Positions 52,170 to 60,794 of a stretch of DNA of 64,000 nucleotides are shown here, piece after piece. The stretch covers positions 1 through 64,000 of the forward strand of contig DASXZD010000029.1 of assembly GCA_036502085.1 (NCBI GenBank), read 5' to 3'. This DNA comes from PALSA-505 sp036502085. Its GTDB lineage: Bacteria > Actinomycetota > Actinomycetes > Streptosporangiales > Streptosporangiaceae. The translations under genes were made by a program, and so were the position numbers. Numbering within the stretch: the first letter of the stretch is position 1; every line of letters starts with the position of its first letter. Below the pieces are notes generated by a model. The model saw only the letters and a list, made by a program, of their open reading frames with translations, searched no databases and was not told the DNA's origin.

Positions 52170-53884
52170 CCTGCGGGCCCGGGGCCGCGCGGAGCGGCAC
52201 CCACCGGAGCGTGCTCGGCCTGACCGTCGCCGAGCGCAGCGTGACCGTTGCCGTGCCCGCCCGCGTGACCGTTGCCATGGCCGTTCCCGCCGTTCACCGG
52301 GATGCTCTCGGTGATCACCCGGTTCGCGGCGGCGCGCAGCCGTCCCGCCAGGCCGCTGGTGGCCGGGATCGGGATGCCGTTCTCGTCGGTGGTCCCGGCC
52401 GGAGGCAGCGGAAGCGGAGCCTGCGCGGACAGCAGCACGGCGCGCTTCTCCTCGGAGACCGGCCGGTGGACCTCGATGAACTCACCGTTCGGCATCTGCC
52501 TGATGATGCCGGTCTCCAGCCCGTGCTCTAGCAGTTCCCGGTCCTTGCGCTGCAGTCCGAGGCAGATCCGCTTGGTCGCGAAGTACGCGATGGCCGGGCC
52601 CAGGAAGACCGCGAACCGGGCGATCCAGGTGATCGTGTAGAGCGGGATGTCGAGGTGATCGGCGATCAGGTCGTTCGCGCCCTCAAGCAGCATGATGCCG
52701 TAGAACGCCACCGTCGCCATGCCGATCGCGGTCCTGGTGGGCGCGTTGCGCGGCCGGTCGTTCACGTTGTGCTCGGCGTAATCCCCGGTCGCCCAGCGTT
52801 CGATGAACGGCCACAGCGCGGCCCCGGTGAAGATCAGCCCGAGCGGCACCAGGGCAGGGACCAGCACATTCCAGGCGACCGTATGCCCGGCCAGATCCCA
52901 CGTCCAGCTCGGGGAGACGCGCAGCGTCCCCTCGAGGAAGCCCATGTAGAAGTCGGGCTGCGAGCCCGCCGAGATCGAGAGCGGGTTGTACGGCCCGTAC
53001 AGCCAGATCGGGTTGACCTGGGCGACCGTGGACATCAGCGCCAGCACGCCGAACACAAAGAAGAAGAACGCGCCGGTCTTGGCCATGAAGTACGGGTACA
53101 TCGGCGCGCCGACGACGTTCTTTTCCGTCCGCCCCTTGCCGGGCATCTGGGTGTGCTTCTGGTGGAACATGATGAACAGGTGCGCGGCCACCAGGCCCAG
53201 GATCAGGCCGGGGATCAGCAGCACGTGGATGACGTACAGCCGCGGGATGATGTCGTGCCCAGGGAACTGCCCGCCGAACAGGAAGAACGAGATGTAGGTG
53301 CCGACGATCGGAATCCCCAGGATCACGCCCTCGAGGATCCGCAGCCCGGTACCCGACAGCAGGTCGTCGGGCAGCGAGTAGCCGAACAGTCCCTCGAGCA
53401 TCCCCAGCGTGAACAGCACGATGCCGATCAGCCAGTTGACGTCGCGCGGCTTGCGGTAGGCGCCGGTGAAGAAGATCCGGAGCATGTGCGCCATGATCGC
53501 CGCCATGAACAGATCCGCCGCCCAGTGGTGGATCTGGCGCATCAGCAGGCCGCCGCGTACGTCGAAGCTGATGTTCAGCGTGGAGGCGTACGCCTCGCTC
53601 ATCCGGACGCCGTCGAGCCGGGTGTAGGTGCCGTGGTAGACGACGTCGGTCATGCTCGGCTGGAAGAACAGGGCCAGGAATGTGCCGCTGAGCAGCAGGA
53701 TGATGAACGAGTAGAGGGCGATCTCGCCGAGCAGGAAGGTCCAGTGATCGGGGAAGATCTTCTTGAGGAACGTGCGGACGCCCCTGGCGCCCCTGAACCT
53801 GTCGTCGAGGAATCCGCCGACGTCGACCAGCGCCTTGGGCGGGGCCGCCTGCGTCGCCGCTGCCTGCCCGTCTTGCGAGCTCAT
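52124..53884 (-). CDS. qcrB: Cytochrome bcc complex cytochrome b subunit
   Basis: This 586-aa subunit holds both b haems and the quinol sites of the actinobacterial bcc complex. The His ligands are in QIHHWAADLFMAAIMAHMLR and the matching helix HVLLIPGLILGLVAAHLF. PEWY is replaced by an actinobacterial variant region after GPYNPLSISAG. After nine or so helices there is a C-terminal extension of about 90 residues, Gly/His/Asn-rich (GNGHGNGHAGGHGNGHAAL), longer and more repetitive than usual. ATG at 53882-53884 overlaps the qcrA stop (ATGA). Confidence 0.95.
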   Translation of the reverse strand: MSSQDGQAAATQAAPPKALVDVGGFLDDRFRGARGVRTFLKKIFPDHWTFLLGEIALYSFIILLLSGTFLALFFQPSMTDVVYHGTYTRLDGVRMSEAYASTLNISFDVRGGLLMRQIHHWAADLFMAAIMAHMLRIFFTGAYRKPRDVNWLIGIVLFTLGMLEGLFGYSLPDDLLSGTGLRILEGVILGIPIVGTYISFFLFGGQFPGHDIIPRLYVIHVLLIPGLILGLVAAHLFIMFHQKHTQMPGKGRTEKNVVGAPMYPYFMAKTGAFFFFVFGVLALMSTVAQVNPIWLYGPYNPLSISAGSQPDFYMGFLEGTLRVSPSWTWDLAGHTVAWNVLVPALVPLGLIFTGAALWPFIERWATGDYAEHNVNDRPRNAPTRTAIGMATVAFYGIMLLEGANDLIADHLDIPLYTITWIARFAVFLGPAIAYFATKRICLGLQRKDRELLEHGLETGIIRQMPNGEFIEVHRPVSEEKRAVLLSAQAPLPLPPAGTTDENGIPIPATSGLAGRLRAAANRVITESIPVNGGNGHGNGHAGGHGNGHAALGDGQAEHAPVGAAPRGPGPAGADGDDAEPGPSGDA

Positions 53885-55005
53885 CCGCGCTCCCAGAAGC
53901 TTGGGCCAACCGGTTCGTTGAAGTCGCCCGCGGCGACCAGGTAGCCCTCGGCGTCCGTGGTGAGCGGCAGCTGGGGCAGCGGCCGCGGCGCCGGCCCGAA
54001 GATCACCGTCGCCCCTCGCGGCGCATCGAACGTGGACTGGTGACACGGGCACAGGATGTGCTGGGTGGTCTGCTCGTAGAGGGCCACCGGGCAGCCGACG
54101 TGCGTGCAGATCTTGGAGTAGGCGACGATGTTCTGCACCGTCCAGTCCATCACCGTCGGCTTCTGCAGCTGCCCGGGCTCGAACCTGATCAGGATCGCCG
54201 CCGCCTTCGCCAGCGCATCGTCATCGTCCTGATAGCCGTCGGGGACCACGGTGATCAGGCCGCCGGGTGAATTGAAGTCCTCCGGCTTGATCGGCCGGTT
54301 GGAGCCGTACACGAGCAGCCGCATGCCCTTGCGCCACACGGTGTGCCGCAGGCTGGTGCCCGGCAGCGGGCCCAGGTCGCGGAGCAGCACGATGGGCGCC
54401 AGCGCCAGCGGGAGCGTGGCGGCGATCAGCGTGCGGCGGACCAGCGGCCGCTTGATGAATCCGCTGTCCTGGCCGCCCTGCATGAAGGTCTCCTGGAAGG
54501 CCTGCCGGTCTTCCTGAGTGGAGGCGACGGGCTTGCGTGGCTCTTCGAGGTCTACCTCGGGCATGAGCCGCCGGACCCAGATCACCGCGCCCGCTGCCAT
54601 CGACAGGAACCCCACCGTCATCGCGGTGCCGAGGGCCAGGTTGGAGTGGAACGTCCGGGGCAGGGTATGCACGGGCATGCCGACGTAGGCCGCGATGAAC
54701 CCGATGCTGGCCAGCATGGACAGCAGGAAGAAGGCCGCGACGATTCGCTCCGCGCGCTTGGCCTTCGCCTCGTCCTCCGGCTGCGTCGCGGTCTCGGGCA
54801 CGGCCGGGCTGTGCCCGCTGCCGTCCCCGGCCGGCTCCAGCAGGGTCCTGGCGGTCGCGGGTGACGGCGTGCCGATCACCCGGCGCGGCCGGTCTGGCTG
54901 CTCGCCGGTGCCTTCCGGCCCTCCGGCGGCGTGCTGCTCACCCGGGGACTGCTGCGCGTCGCCGTCGCCAGGCCCGGCTGCTGATGTCTTGTCGATATCA
55001 CTCAT
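53881..55005 (-). CDS. qcrA: Cytochrome bcc complex Rieske iron-sulfur subunit
   Basis: This 374-aa Rieske subunit has an acidic, low-complexity N-terminus, three membrane helices (actinobacterial type), and the cluster-binding motifs CTHVGCP and CPCHQSTFD. It passes electrons from quinol to cytochrome cc. ATG at 55003-55005 lies in the last codons of qcrC, overlapping by 8 nt; GTG at 55014 is an alternative. Its stop overlaps qcrB by ATGA. Confidence 0.95.
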   Translation of the reverse strand: MSDIDKTSAAGPGDGDAQQSPGEQHAAGGPEGTGEQPDRPRRVIGTPSPATARTLLEPAGDGSGHSPAVPETATQPEDEAKAKRAERIVAAFFLLSMLASIGFIAAYVGMPVHTLPRTFHSNLALGTAMTVGFLSMAAGAVIWVRRLMPEVDLEEPRKPVASTQEDRQAFQETFMQGGQDSGFIKRPLVRRTLIAATLPLALAPIVLLRDLGPLPGTSLRHTVWRKGMRLLVYGSNRPIKPEDFNSPGGLITVVPDGYQDDDDALAKAAAILIRFEPGQLQKPTVMDWTVQNIVAYSKICTHVGCPVALYEQTTQHILCPCHQSTFDAPRGATVIFGPAPRPLPQLPLTTDAEGYLVAAGDFNEPVGPSFWERG

Positions 55006-55807
55006 GAACTTCACGCCGCTTCGCAGTGATCCACATGGCCGCGAGCACTAGCAGGCCGATACCGCCCAGCCAGGCCACGAGCCCCTCGGTAACCGGTCCG
55101 ACCCTGCCCAGGCTGAACCCGCCCGGGTTGGGCTCGGAACGGGTCTGGGTGACGTAGGCGATGATGTCGCGCTTCTCTTGCGGGGTAACCGTGGTGTCGT
55201 TGAACACCGGCATGGCCTCGGGGCCGGTCTGCATCGCCTCGTAGATCTGCGCCGGCGTCGACGCGGTGAGCGCCGGCGCGTACTTCCCGTAGGTCAGTGC
55301 CCCGCCTGCGCCCTGGAAGTTGTGGCACGCCGCGCAGTTGGCGGCGAACAGCTCCTGGCCGAGGCCGACATTCGCGCCGGTCTGGCTCAGCTGCTGGGCG
55401 CTGGGAACGGCTGGGCCGCCGCCGAGCGAGGAGATGTAGGACGCGATCTCGTAGATCTGCTGCTGGGTGAAGACCGGCGGCTTGCGGTCGTTCTCCGCGC
55501 CGACTTCCTTGGCCGGCATCCGGCCGGTGCTCATCTGGAAGTCGACCGCGGCCGCTCCGGCCCCGATCAGGCTCGGCGCTACCCCGGCGTTGCCCTGCGC
55601 CATGATGCCGTGGCAGCTCGAGCAACTCTGCTCGAACAGGTACCTGCCCTGCGAGACGCTCTGGTCCGAGACGCTCGGGGCTGACGCCGCGGCCTGGCCG
55701 CTATGGCTGGTCAGGCCCGCGTACATCACGCCGACGACGGCTAGCCCGAGCGGGAGGACGGCGTACCCGGCTGCCCGGTGCCTGCGCCGCGCGGTGATCA
55801 AGCTCAC
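54998..55807 (-). CDS. qcrC: Cytochrome bcc complex dihaem cytochrome c subunit
   Basis: This 269-aa subunit has an N-terminal helix, two haem c sites (CSSCH and CAACH) and a C-terminal membrane anchor (LVAWLGGIGLLVLAAMWI). It carries electrons straight to the aa3 oxidase in the supercomplex. It starts with GTG at 55805-55807, 22 bp after ctaE, and overlaps qcrA by 8 nt. Confidence 0.95.
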   Translation of the reverse strand: MSLITARRRHRAAGYAVLPLGLAVVGVMYAGLTSHSGQAAASAPSVSDQSVSQGRYLFEQSCSSCHGIMAQGNAGVAPSLIGAGAAAVDFQMSTGRMPAKEVGAENDRKPPVFTQQQIYEIASYISSLGGGPAVPSAQQLSQTGANVGLGQELFAANCAACHNFQGAGGALTYGKYAPALTASTPAQIYEAMQTGPEAMPVFNDTTVTPQEKRDIIAYVTQTRSEPNPGGFSLGRVGPVTEGLVAWLGGIGLLVLAAMWITAKRREVHE

Positions 55808-55829
55808 TGCTGCTGCCCTCAGTTTCCGG

Positions 55830-56468
55830 TCAGTGAATCAGGTAGATGGTCGCGAAGAGGCCAATCCACACGACGTCGACGAAATGCCAGTAATAGGACA
55901 CGACGATCGCGCTCACCTGGACCTCATGGGTGAGCCGTTTCGCGGCGAACGTGCGGCCGAGCAGGAACAAGAACGCGATCAGGCCGCCGACCACGTGCAG
56001 GCCGTGGAAGCCGGTCGGGATGTAGAACACCGAGCCGTAGGCGCTGGAGTGCAGCGACAGCCCGTCCTTCAGCAAGCCGACGTACTCATAGCCCTGGCCG
56101 GAGACGAAGTACAGGCCCATGAAGAACGTGAGCACATACCACTCGCGCAGGCCCCACTTGGCGACGTTCCAGATGCTGCGCGCCCGCCGGATCTGGCCGC
56201 GCTCGACGGCGAAGACCCCCATCTGGCAGGTCACGCTGGACAGCAGCAGGACTGTGGTGTTAATGGAGCCGAGGGCGAGGTCGAGGTGCGCTCCGGGCCA
56301 CTTGATGCCCTCGCCCTTGTCCACCGAGCGGATGGTGAAGTACATCGCGAACAGCGCCGCGAAGAACATCAGCTCGGAGGACAGCCAGATGATGGTGCCC
56401 ACGCTCACCAGGTTTGGCCTGCTGGCCGTCCCTTTGGGAGGTGCTTCGGTCGCTTGTGCGGTCGCCAC
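55830..56468 (-). CDS. ctaE: Cytochrome c oxidase subunit III
   Basis: This 212-aa subunit has five membrane helices. Family marks are IIWLSSELMFFAALFAMYF, IPTGFHGLHVVGG and YYWHFVDVVWIGLFATIYL at the end. GTG at 56466-56468 (VATAQATEAPP) is chosen because the longer frame has no similarity and overlaps the divergent gene. It is the first gene of the ctaE-qcrCAB operon, divergent from the receiver-like gene. Confidence 0.94.
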   Translation of the reverse strand: MATAQATEAPPKGTASRPNLVSVGTIIWLSSELMFFAALFAMYFTIRSVDKGEGIKWPGAHLDLALGSINTTVLLLSSVTCQMGVFAVERGQIRRARSIWNVAKWGLREWYVLTFFMGLYFVSGQGYEYVGLLKDGLSLHSSAYGSVFYIPTGFHGLHVVGGLIAFLFLLGRTFAAKRLTHEVQVSAIVVSYYWHFVDVVWIGLFATIYLIH

Positions 56469-56561
56469 GTAGCCATTATTACGACAGCCCGTAGGGGAGC
56501 GTTGCCCGACCCCCCGATCCGGTGGCACGAATTCGCGAGACAGTCGGTAGCATCCAGATCC

Positions 56562-56966
56562 ATGAAGGTCGTTGTGTTCAGCCACGACGCCGATGTGCGC
56601 GCCCAGGTGCGGCTCTCCATCGGGCGCAGGCCCGCCCCGGACGTTCCCGAGGCGGAAATCATCGAGGTGGCCACCGAGCCAGCGCTGTTCCGCCTGCTCG
56701 ACGAGGGCGGCGCGGACGTCATGGTGCTGGACGGCGAGGCGCAGCCGGCCGGCGGCATGGGAATCTGCCGCCAGGCCAAGGACGAGATCTACGACTGCCC
56801 CCCGGTGCTGCTGATCATCGGCCGGCGGGACGACGGCTGGCTCGCCACCTGGTCGCGCGCGGATGCCGTGGTCTCGCACCCGATCGACCCCGGCGCCCTG
56901 GCCGAGGCGCTGGCCGGCCTGATGCGCGGCCGCGCCGAGCACGCGGCGCCGCAGTCCAGCACCTGA
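56562..56966 (+). CDS. Receiver-like protein with degenerate phosphorylation site
   Basis: This 134-aa protein has the response-regulator fold (MKVVVFSHDADVRAQVRLSI, then VMVLDGEA with Asp57). The conserved Lys is replaced by His106 in VVSHPIDPGAL, and the acidic pair is HDAD. It has no output domain, so it is probably a stand-alone, phosphorylation-independent binding module. TAGCAT ends 8 nt before the ATG with no ribosome binding site, which suggests a leaderless transcript. It lies 49 bp before trpD. Confidence 0.8.
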   Translation: MKVVVFSHDADVRAQVRLSIGRRPAPDVPEAEIIEVATEPALFRLLDEGGADVMVLDGEAQPAGGMGICRQAKDEIYDCPPVLLIIGRRDDGWLATWSRADAVVSHPIDPGALAEALAGLMRGRAEHAAPQSST

Positions 56967-57015
56967 GCAACCCAGAGGCAGTCCGCCTCACCCAGGCCGA
57001 AGCCGGAGGGCCGTC

Positions 57016-58071
57016 ATGCAGACCCGGACCACGTGGCCGGCGCTGATCGGCGCGCTGATCAAAGGGGAGTCGCTCAGCTCGGCCGAGGCCGAGTGGGCGA
57101 TGAACGAGATCATGGAAGGCGCGGCCACCCCGGTCCAGATCGCCGGCTTCGGCGTCGCCCTGCGGATCAAGGGCACGACGGTTAGCGAGCTCAGCGGCCT
57201 GGCCCGCGGCATGCTCGATCATGCGACGCCCATCGCGGTGCCCGGCCGCATCGCCGACCTGGTCGGCACCGGCGGCGATGGCGCGCACACGGTGAACATC
57301 TCGACGATGGGCACGATCGTCGCCGCGGCCGCCGGCGTCCGGATGGTCAAGCACGGCAACCGCGCCGCGTCCTCGGCCTGCGGTGCCGCCGACGTGCTGG
57401 AGGCGCTCGGCGTGCGGATCGACCTGCCGCCCGCGGCCAGCGCGCAGCTCGCCGAAGAGATCGGCATCGCGTTCCTGTTCGCGCCGCTCTATCACCCGGC
57501 GCTGCGGCACGCGGCGACGGCCCGCCGCGAGCTTGGCGTGCCGACCGTGTTCAACTTCCTCGGCCCGGTGGCCAATCCGGCCCGCCCGCAGGTCCAGGCG
57601 GTAGGCGTGGCGGACCCCAGGATGGGCGAGATCATCGCCGGCGTGCTCGCCGAACGCGGCTGCTCGGCGCTGGTCTTCCACGGCGATGACGGCCTCGACG
57701 AGCTGACCACGACCACCACCTCCACGGTCTGGATCGCAGGCGAAGCCGGCGTCACCCAGCTCGTGTTCGACCCGGCCGAGCTCGGCCTGCGCCGCGCCGA
57801 CCCCGCCGACCTGCGCGGCGGGGATGCCGCGCATAACGCGGCCGCGGCCAGGTCGGTACTCGGCGACGAGGACAGCCCGGTGCGCGACACCGTGCTGCTG
57901 AACGCCGCTGCGGTGCTCGCCTCTTTTGATGGCATTCCGAACGGGGAGGGGCTGATCCCCGCGCTACGCGAGGGCTACGCGCGGGCGGCCGAGGCGGTCA
58001 GCTCCGGCGCCGCCGCCCGCCTGCTTGCCCGCTGGGTGGAGACCAGCCGCAGGCTCGCCGCCAAGGACTGA
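57016..58071 (+). CDS. trpD: Anthranilate phosphoribosyltransferase
   Basis: This 351-aa enzyme joins anthranilate to PRPP in tryptophan synthesis. PRPP and metal sites are LVGTGGDGAHTVNIST and KHGNRAASSACG; FLFAPLYHPALRH and FNFLGPVANPA follow as in the family. The ATG at 57016 is preceded by GGAGGG. No other trp gene is adjacent, as in mycobacteria where trpD stands alone beside ctaE. Confidence 0.96.
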   Translation: MQTRTTWPALIGALIKGESLSSAEAEWAMNEIMEGAATPVQIAGFGVALRIKGTTVSELSGLARGMLDHATPIAVPGRIADLVGTGGDGAHTVNISTMGTIVAAAAGVRMVKHGNRAASSACGAADVLEALGVRIDLPPAASAQLAEEIGIAFLFAPLYHPALRHAATARRELGVPTVFNFLGPVANPARPQVQAVGVADPRMGEIIAGVLAERGCSALVFHGDDGLDELTTTTTSTVWIAGEAGVTQLVFDPAELGLRRADPADLRGGDAAHNAAAARSVLGDEDSPVRDTVLLNAAAVLASFDGIPNGEGLIPALREGYARAAEAVSSGAAARLLARWVETSRRLAAKD

Positions 58072-58087
58072 GCTAGCCAGACTGAGG

Positions 58088-58297
58088 CTAACCAGCCGCG
58101 TGCCCCTCGGCGCGGTTGATCTGATCCCGCAGGTCCACCGCGTCCTCGCCGCGCACCACCACGGGCGGCGTGGTGTCCAGCTTGCGCGCGTAGAGCAGCC
58201 CGCTCACCCCGCGCCAGGCCTGCCACTGCGGGAACTCGGCGGCGTACGGCTCCCACCAGGCCGGAATCCTCTCCTTGTCATCCATGTCCCGGTTCAC
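58088..58297 (-). CDS. Small conserved actinobacterial protein
   Basis: This 69-aa protein has MDDKERIPAWWEPYAAEFP and WRGVSGLLYARKL, a Trp-rich pattern I know from uncharacterised actinobacterial proteins. Function unknown. The start is GTG 58297 or ATG 58285 (MDDKER); neither has a strong ribosome binding site. It converges with trpD. Confidence 0.65.
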   Translation of the reverse strand: MNRDMDDKERIPAWWEPYAAEFPQWQAWRGVSGLLYARKLDTTPPVVVRGEDAVDLRDQINRAEGHAAG

Positions 58298-58495
58298 CGT
58301 CCTGGATAACCGCTTGGTCTCCTCCGCTGCGCGTGCCCTGCCCGGCCGTGATCCGGTGCAGGGCGGCGGCTTGTAGGTATCGCGTCATCGACCCTCCCTG
58401 TGACCTCGCTGTGCAAGCTCTCGGCATGGTCACGGTCGACTGCAGGTTCTATGACGCCAACTTGACAACAAATCTTTCCCGCCTGCCTCCGCACC

Positions 58496-58553
58496 CCCAT
58501 GATCGCGAAGAGTTATGCGTGCCAGGGCGCGTAAGAGTCTTCATGATCATGGG
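58496..58553. repeat. Imperfect inverted repeat with CATGATC ends
   Basis: Arms 58496-58513 and 58536-58553 match at 15 of 18 positions around a 22-bp centre. The outer part CCCATGATC/GATCATGGG is exact. The GATCATG core is shared with the composite element at 20290-20406, so both may belong to one repeat family. Confidence 0.6.
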
Positions 58554-58621
58554 AAGGGGTGGGCAAGTGGGCCCGGCAGAGCCCGGGTGGCGAGAAGCTG
58601 AGCCCGCCGGGGCCGGGGCCG

Positions 58622-58663
58622 GGGCAGCCGGGGCCGGGCAGCCGGGGCCGGGCAGCCGGGGCC
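58622..58663. repeat. 14-bp G-rich tandem repeat, three copies
   Basis: GGGCAGCCGGGGCC occurs at 58622, 58636 and 58650, flanked by further GGGGCC words from about 58609 to 58676. The plus strand has many runs of three or four G's and could form a G-quadruplex. It lies in the 3' flank of the Lrp/AsnC gene. Confidence 0.8.
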
Positions 58664-58690
58664 GGGGGGAGAGGGTGGGTGTCGGGTGGG

Positions 58691-58978
58691 TCAGCCGGCC
58701 TCGGGGTAGCCGAGGGCGAACGCGGCCTCCAGGTCGTGCCTGGAGTAGGTGCGGAAGGCGATGTGCGTCTCGGTGTGGGTGACCCCGGGAACCTTGTTGA
58801 CGCCGCCGGGGATGACGTCGGCGAGCTCATCGTGCGCCCTGACCCGGACCATCGCCACCAGGTCGAACTCGCCCGTTACCGAGTACACCTCGCTGACCTG
58901 AGGGATCTGCGCGAGCTCCGCGGCAATCTCGGGGATCCGCTGAACCTCGGCCTTGACCAGGACGATCGCGGTGACCAT
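58691..58978 (-). CDS. Stand-alone Lrp/AsnC ligand-binding (RAM) domain protein
   Basis: This 95-aa protein is only the C-terminal effector-binding domain of Lrp/AsnC regulators: MVTAIVLVKAEVQRIPEIA, VYSVTGEFDLVAMVRV, and a C-terminal HTETHIAFRTYS. There is no HTH. AAGGAGG lies 6 nt before ATG 58976-58978. Such small proteins bind amino acids and can form heteromers with full-length regulators; that role is known for the family, not shown here. Confidence 0.9.
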   Translation of the reverse strand: MVTAIVLVKAEVQRIPEIAAELAQIPQVSEVYSVTGEFDLVAMVRVRAHDELADVIPGGVNKVPGVTHTETHIAFRTYSRHDLEAAFALGYPEAG

Positions 58979-59040
58979 CGGCCGCCTCCTTTTCCGGGCT
59001 ACGGTCCAGCCTCGGCCGTAGCGTACCGCTGCTGCCCGAT

Positions 59041-59144
59041 GGTGCTGCTCAGTGGTGCTGCCCGATGGTGCTGCCCGATGGTGCTGCCCGATGGTGCTGC
59101 CCGATGGTGCTGCCCGATGGTGCTGCCCGATGGTGCTGCTCAGT
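59041..59144. repeat. 13-bp tandem repeat, eight copies, covering the exonuclease stop codon
   Basis: GGTGCTGCCCGAT is repeated at 59041, 59054, 59067, 59080, 59093, 59106, 59119 and 59132; the first and last copies end CTCAGT instead of CCCGAT. The array includes the stop of the DnaQ-like gene (59140-59142) and runs into its 3' flank, 63 bp before the Lrp/AsnC gene. Copies are nearly identical, so the array is recent or unstable. Confidence 0.92.
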
Positions 59145-60126
59145 GCTGGCCCTGGGGGACGGCCCCAGGTGCGGCGTCGCAGATTCCGGCCAGCGTCCGC
59201 ACGCCGGTCCTGGCCAGTCGGCCGATCAGTGCCTGCAGCACGGCGGCGGTGGCCCGCGCGTCGGCCAGCGCGCGGTGACGCGGCAGCGTCGCCGCCCCGA
59301 AGTAGGTCGCGAGCGTGGACAGCTTGCGGTCGGACACTTCGGTTTCGTCGAGCACCTGCCGGGCCAGCGCGACGGTGTCCAGCACGGGCAATTCGGGCCA
59401 GGGTAGGCCGCAGTCGCCGCACGCCGCCATCAGGAAGCCGAGGTCGAAGGGCGCGTTGTGCGCGGTCAGCACGCAGTTGCCCGCGAAGGCGAGGAAGCGC
59501 GGCAGCACCGCCTCGATGGCCGGGGCGCGCCGCACCATGGCGTCGCTGATGCCGGTGAGGGCCGAGATGTCGGCGGGAATGGCGTGACCGGGGTTGATCA
59601 GCGTGCAGAACTCCTGCGTGACCCGGCCGCCCGCGAACCGCACCGCGCCGATCTCGGTGATCCGCGCCTCGGCCGGGCTCCATCCGGTCGTCTCCAGGTC
59701 GACGATGACGAAATCGGTGTCGGCCAGCGACCGCGCGGCGCAGGCCAGGGCCACCGCGTAACTAGGCCAGCGCAACGCAGGCAGGTCCTCATCGCCGTGA
59801 CGCGGCGGTCCGTCCTCGCCCTGCGGAATCGCGGGTCCCGGCCCAGTGTGCTCGGCCGACCCTGACCCGCCATGCTCGGTCGGTCCCGGCCCGCCGTGCT
59901 CCGCGACGCGCCGGTGCGGCGGCCCGGCCTCGTCCTGCCGGCCCGGCGTGCCCGGCTTACCGTGCTCCGTCGGTCCCAGTCCGGCGGACCCCGGCGCGGC
60001 GTGTGCGGGCGGTCCGGGGGCGGCGTGCGGCGATCCTGGCTCGCCGGCGGGGGTCACGGGCGGGCCGCAGTCGGTTACGCCGGGCCATGTGCTCACCTGC
60101 CCCAAGGTAGGGCCACCTACTGACAC
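59140..60126 (-). CDS. DnaQ-type 3'-5' exonuclease (DEDDh)
   Basis: This 328-aa protein has a low-complexity N-terminal 115 residues (Gly/Pro/His with EHGGPGPTEHGG-like repeats), then an exonuclease domain. Catalytic residues are in VIVDLETTG (Asp, Glu), TAHNAPFDLGF (Asp) and HRALADARAT (His, Asp). Family members proofread or trim nucleic acids; M. tuberculosis has a related exonuclease near trpD (Rv2191, from memory, fused there to a UvrC-like part). The start is GTG at 60124-60126, or GTG 60096. Confidence 0.9.
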   Translation of the reverse strand: MSVGGPTLGQVSTWPGVTDCGPPVTPAGEPGSPHAAPGPPAHAAPGSAGLGPTEHGKPGTPGRQDEAGPPHRRVAEHGGPGPTEHGGSGSAEHTGPGPAIPQGEDGPPRHGDEDLPALRWPSYAVALACAARSLADTDFVIVDLETTGWSPAEARITEIGAVRFAGGRVTQEFCTLINPGHAIPADISALTGISDAMVRRAPAIEAVLPRFLAFAGNCVLTAHNAPFDLGFLMAACGDCGLPWPELPVLDTVALARQVLDETEVSDRKLSTLATYFGAATLPRHRALADARATAAVLQALIGRLARTGVRTLAGICDAAPGAVPQGQH

Positions 60127-60208
60127 TCCTGCCGAGGCGCGCCGGAATGTCTGTACCTCCTCCTAGCCTGCGAGCAGTAAGGAAACGGGCCTGACGAAGG
60201 GAACAGCC

Positions 60209-60520
60209 ATGCTGGCTGACTGCGACCAGTGCGAGCTGCGCGACATCGCGTGCGCGGACTGCGTGATCACGGCTTTGCCTGACGGTCAGGCTGGCCTCGG
60301 CGACGCCGAGTGGCGGGCGCTGCGGGTGCTCGCCGACGCCGGCCTGCTGCCGCCGCTGCGCTTCGCGGCCGAGGACCAGGCGGAACCGCCGTCTCTGGCG
60401 CTGGCCGCGGATCACACGCGCAACGACCGCACCAGGTTTCCCAGGCGACACTGCATAGAGACGGTCAAGACCCGCCCGAGTGTAGGCGAACCGGTTGAAA
60501 CGGCCCTGGCCCTTCACTAG
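60209..60520 (+). CDS. Small Cys-rich actinobacterial protein
   Basis: This 103-aa protein starts MLADCDQCELRDIACADCVI, with four cysteines spaced like a metal site, then WRALRVLADAGLLPPLRF. It resembles a conserved but uncharacterised actinobacterial family located before NlpC/P60 genes. GAAGGGA lies 6 nt before ATG 60209. The last about 35 residues seem not to be conserved. Confidence 0.72.
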   Translation: MLADCDQCELRDIACADCVITALPDGQAGLGDAEWRALRVLADAGLLPPLRFAAEDQAEPPSLALAADHTRNDRTRFPRRHCIETVKTRPSVGEPVETALALH

Positions 60521-60624
60521 TGTCAGCCCCCGAGCCGTATCGTTCCGCAGTCGCCATACCGGTGATGACGATCGGCCGCTGTCGAGTCCTTAGGCCGGCC
60601 CACCCCCTCCGGGCCGGACAAGGA

Positions 60625-60785
60625 GCCGGGTGACCGCCCGGGAGAACCGGTAGGGTGAGCAGCTCTCACCGGTTGCTTCCGGGTGAATCGGCAAGGACGC
60701 CACGCCGGCGTCAGCCGTAGGGCGCGTCTTCCACCGCCCGAACCCATAAGCTCGCCCGGTAGGCGGACAGTGGAAGAAGGAGCGT
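60625..60785 (+). promoter_or_regulatory. Cyclic di-AMP riboswitch (ydaO/yuaA type)
   Basis: The leader of the NlpC/P60 gene contains the two repeated half-site signatures of ydaO RNAs: GGGTGAATCGGC near 60681 and, downstream, GCCCGAACCCATAAGCTCGC then CCGGTAGGCGGACAGTGG up to the ribosome binding site GAAGAAGGAG. In actinobacteria such RNAs precede cell-wall hydrolase genes (rpfA, NlpC/P60) and turn them off when c-di-AMP is high. Assigned from memory of the consensus; outer boundaries are approximate. Confidence 0.8.
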
Positions 60786-60794
60786 GTCACGCCT

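Larger units (their letters stand above)
58298..58690. other. Gene-free 390-bp region with repeats
   Basis: It holds an imperfect inverted repeat at 58496-58553 and a G-rich tandem array at 58622-58663. It also contains the upstream region of the small gene at 58088. No gene is supported. Confidence 0.55.

Noticed and set aside
59041..59144. Repeat array considered as CRISPR
   Set aside because: Units are 13 bp and contiguous with no spacers.
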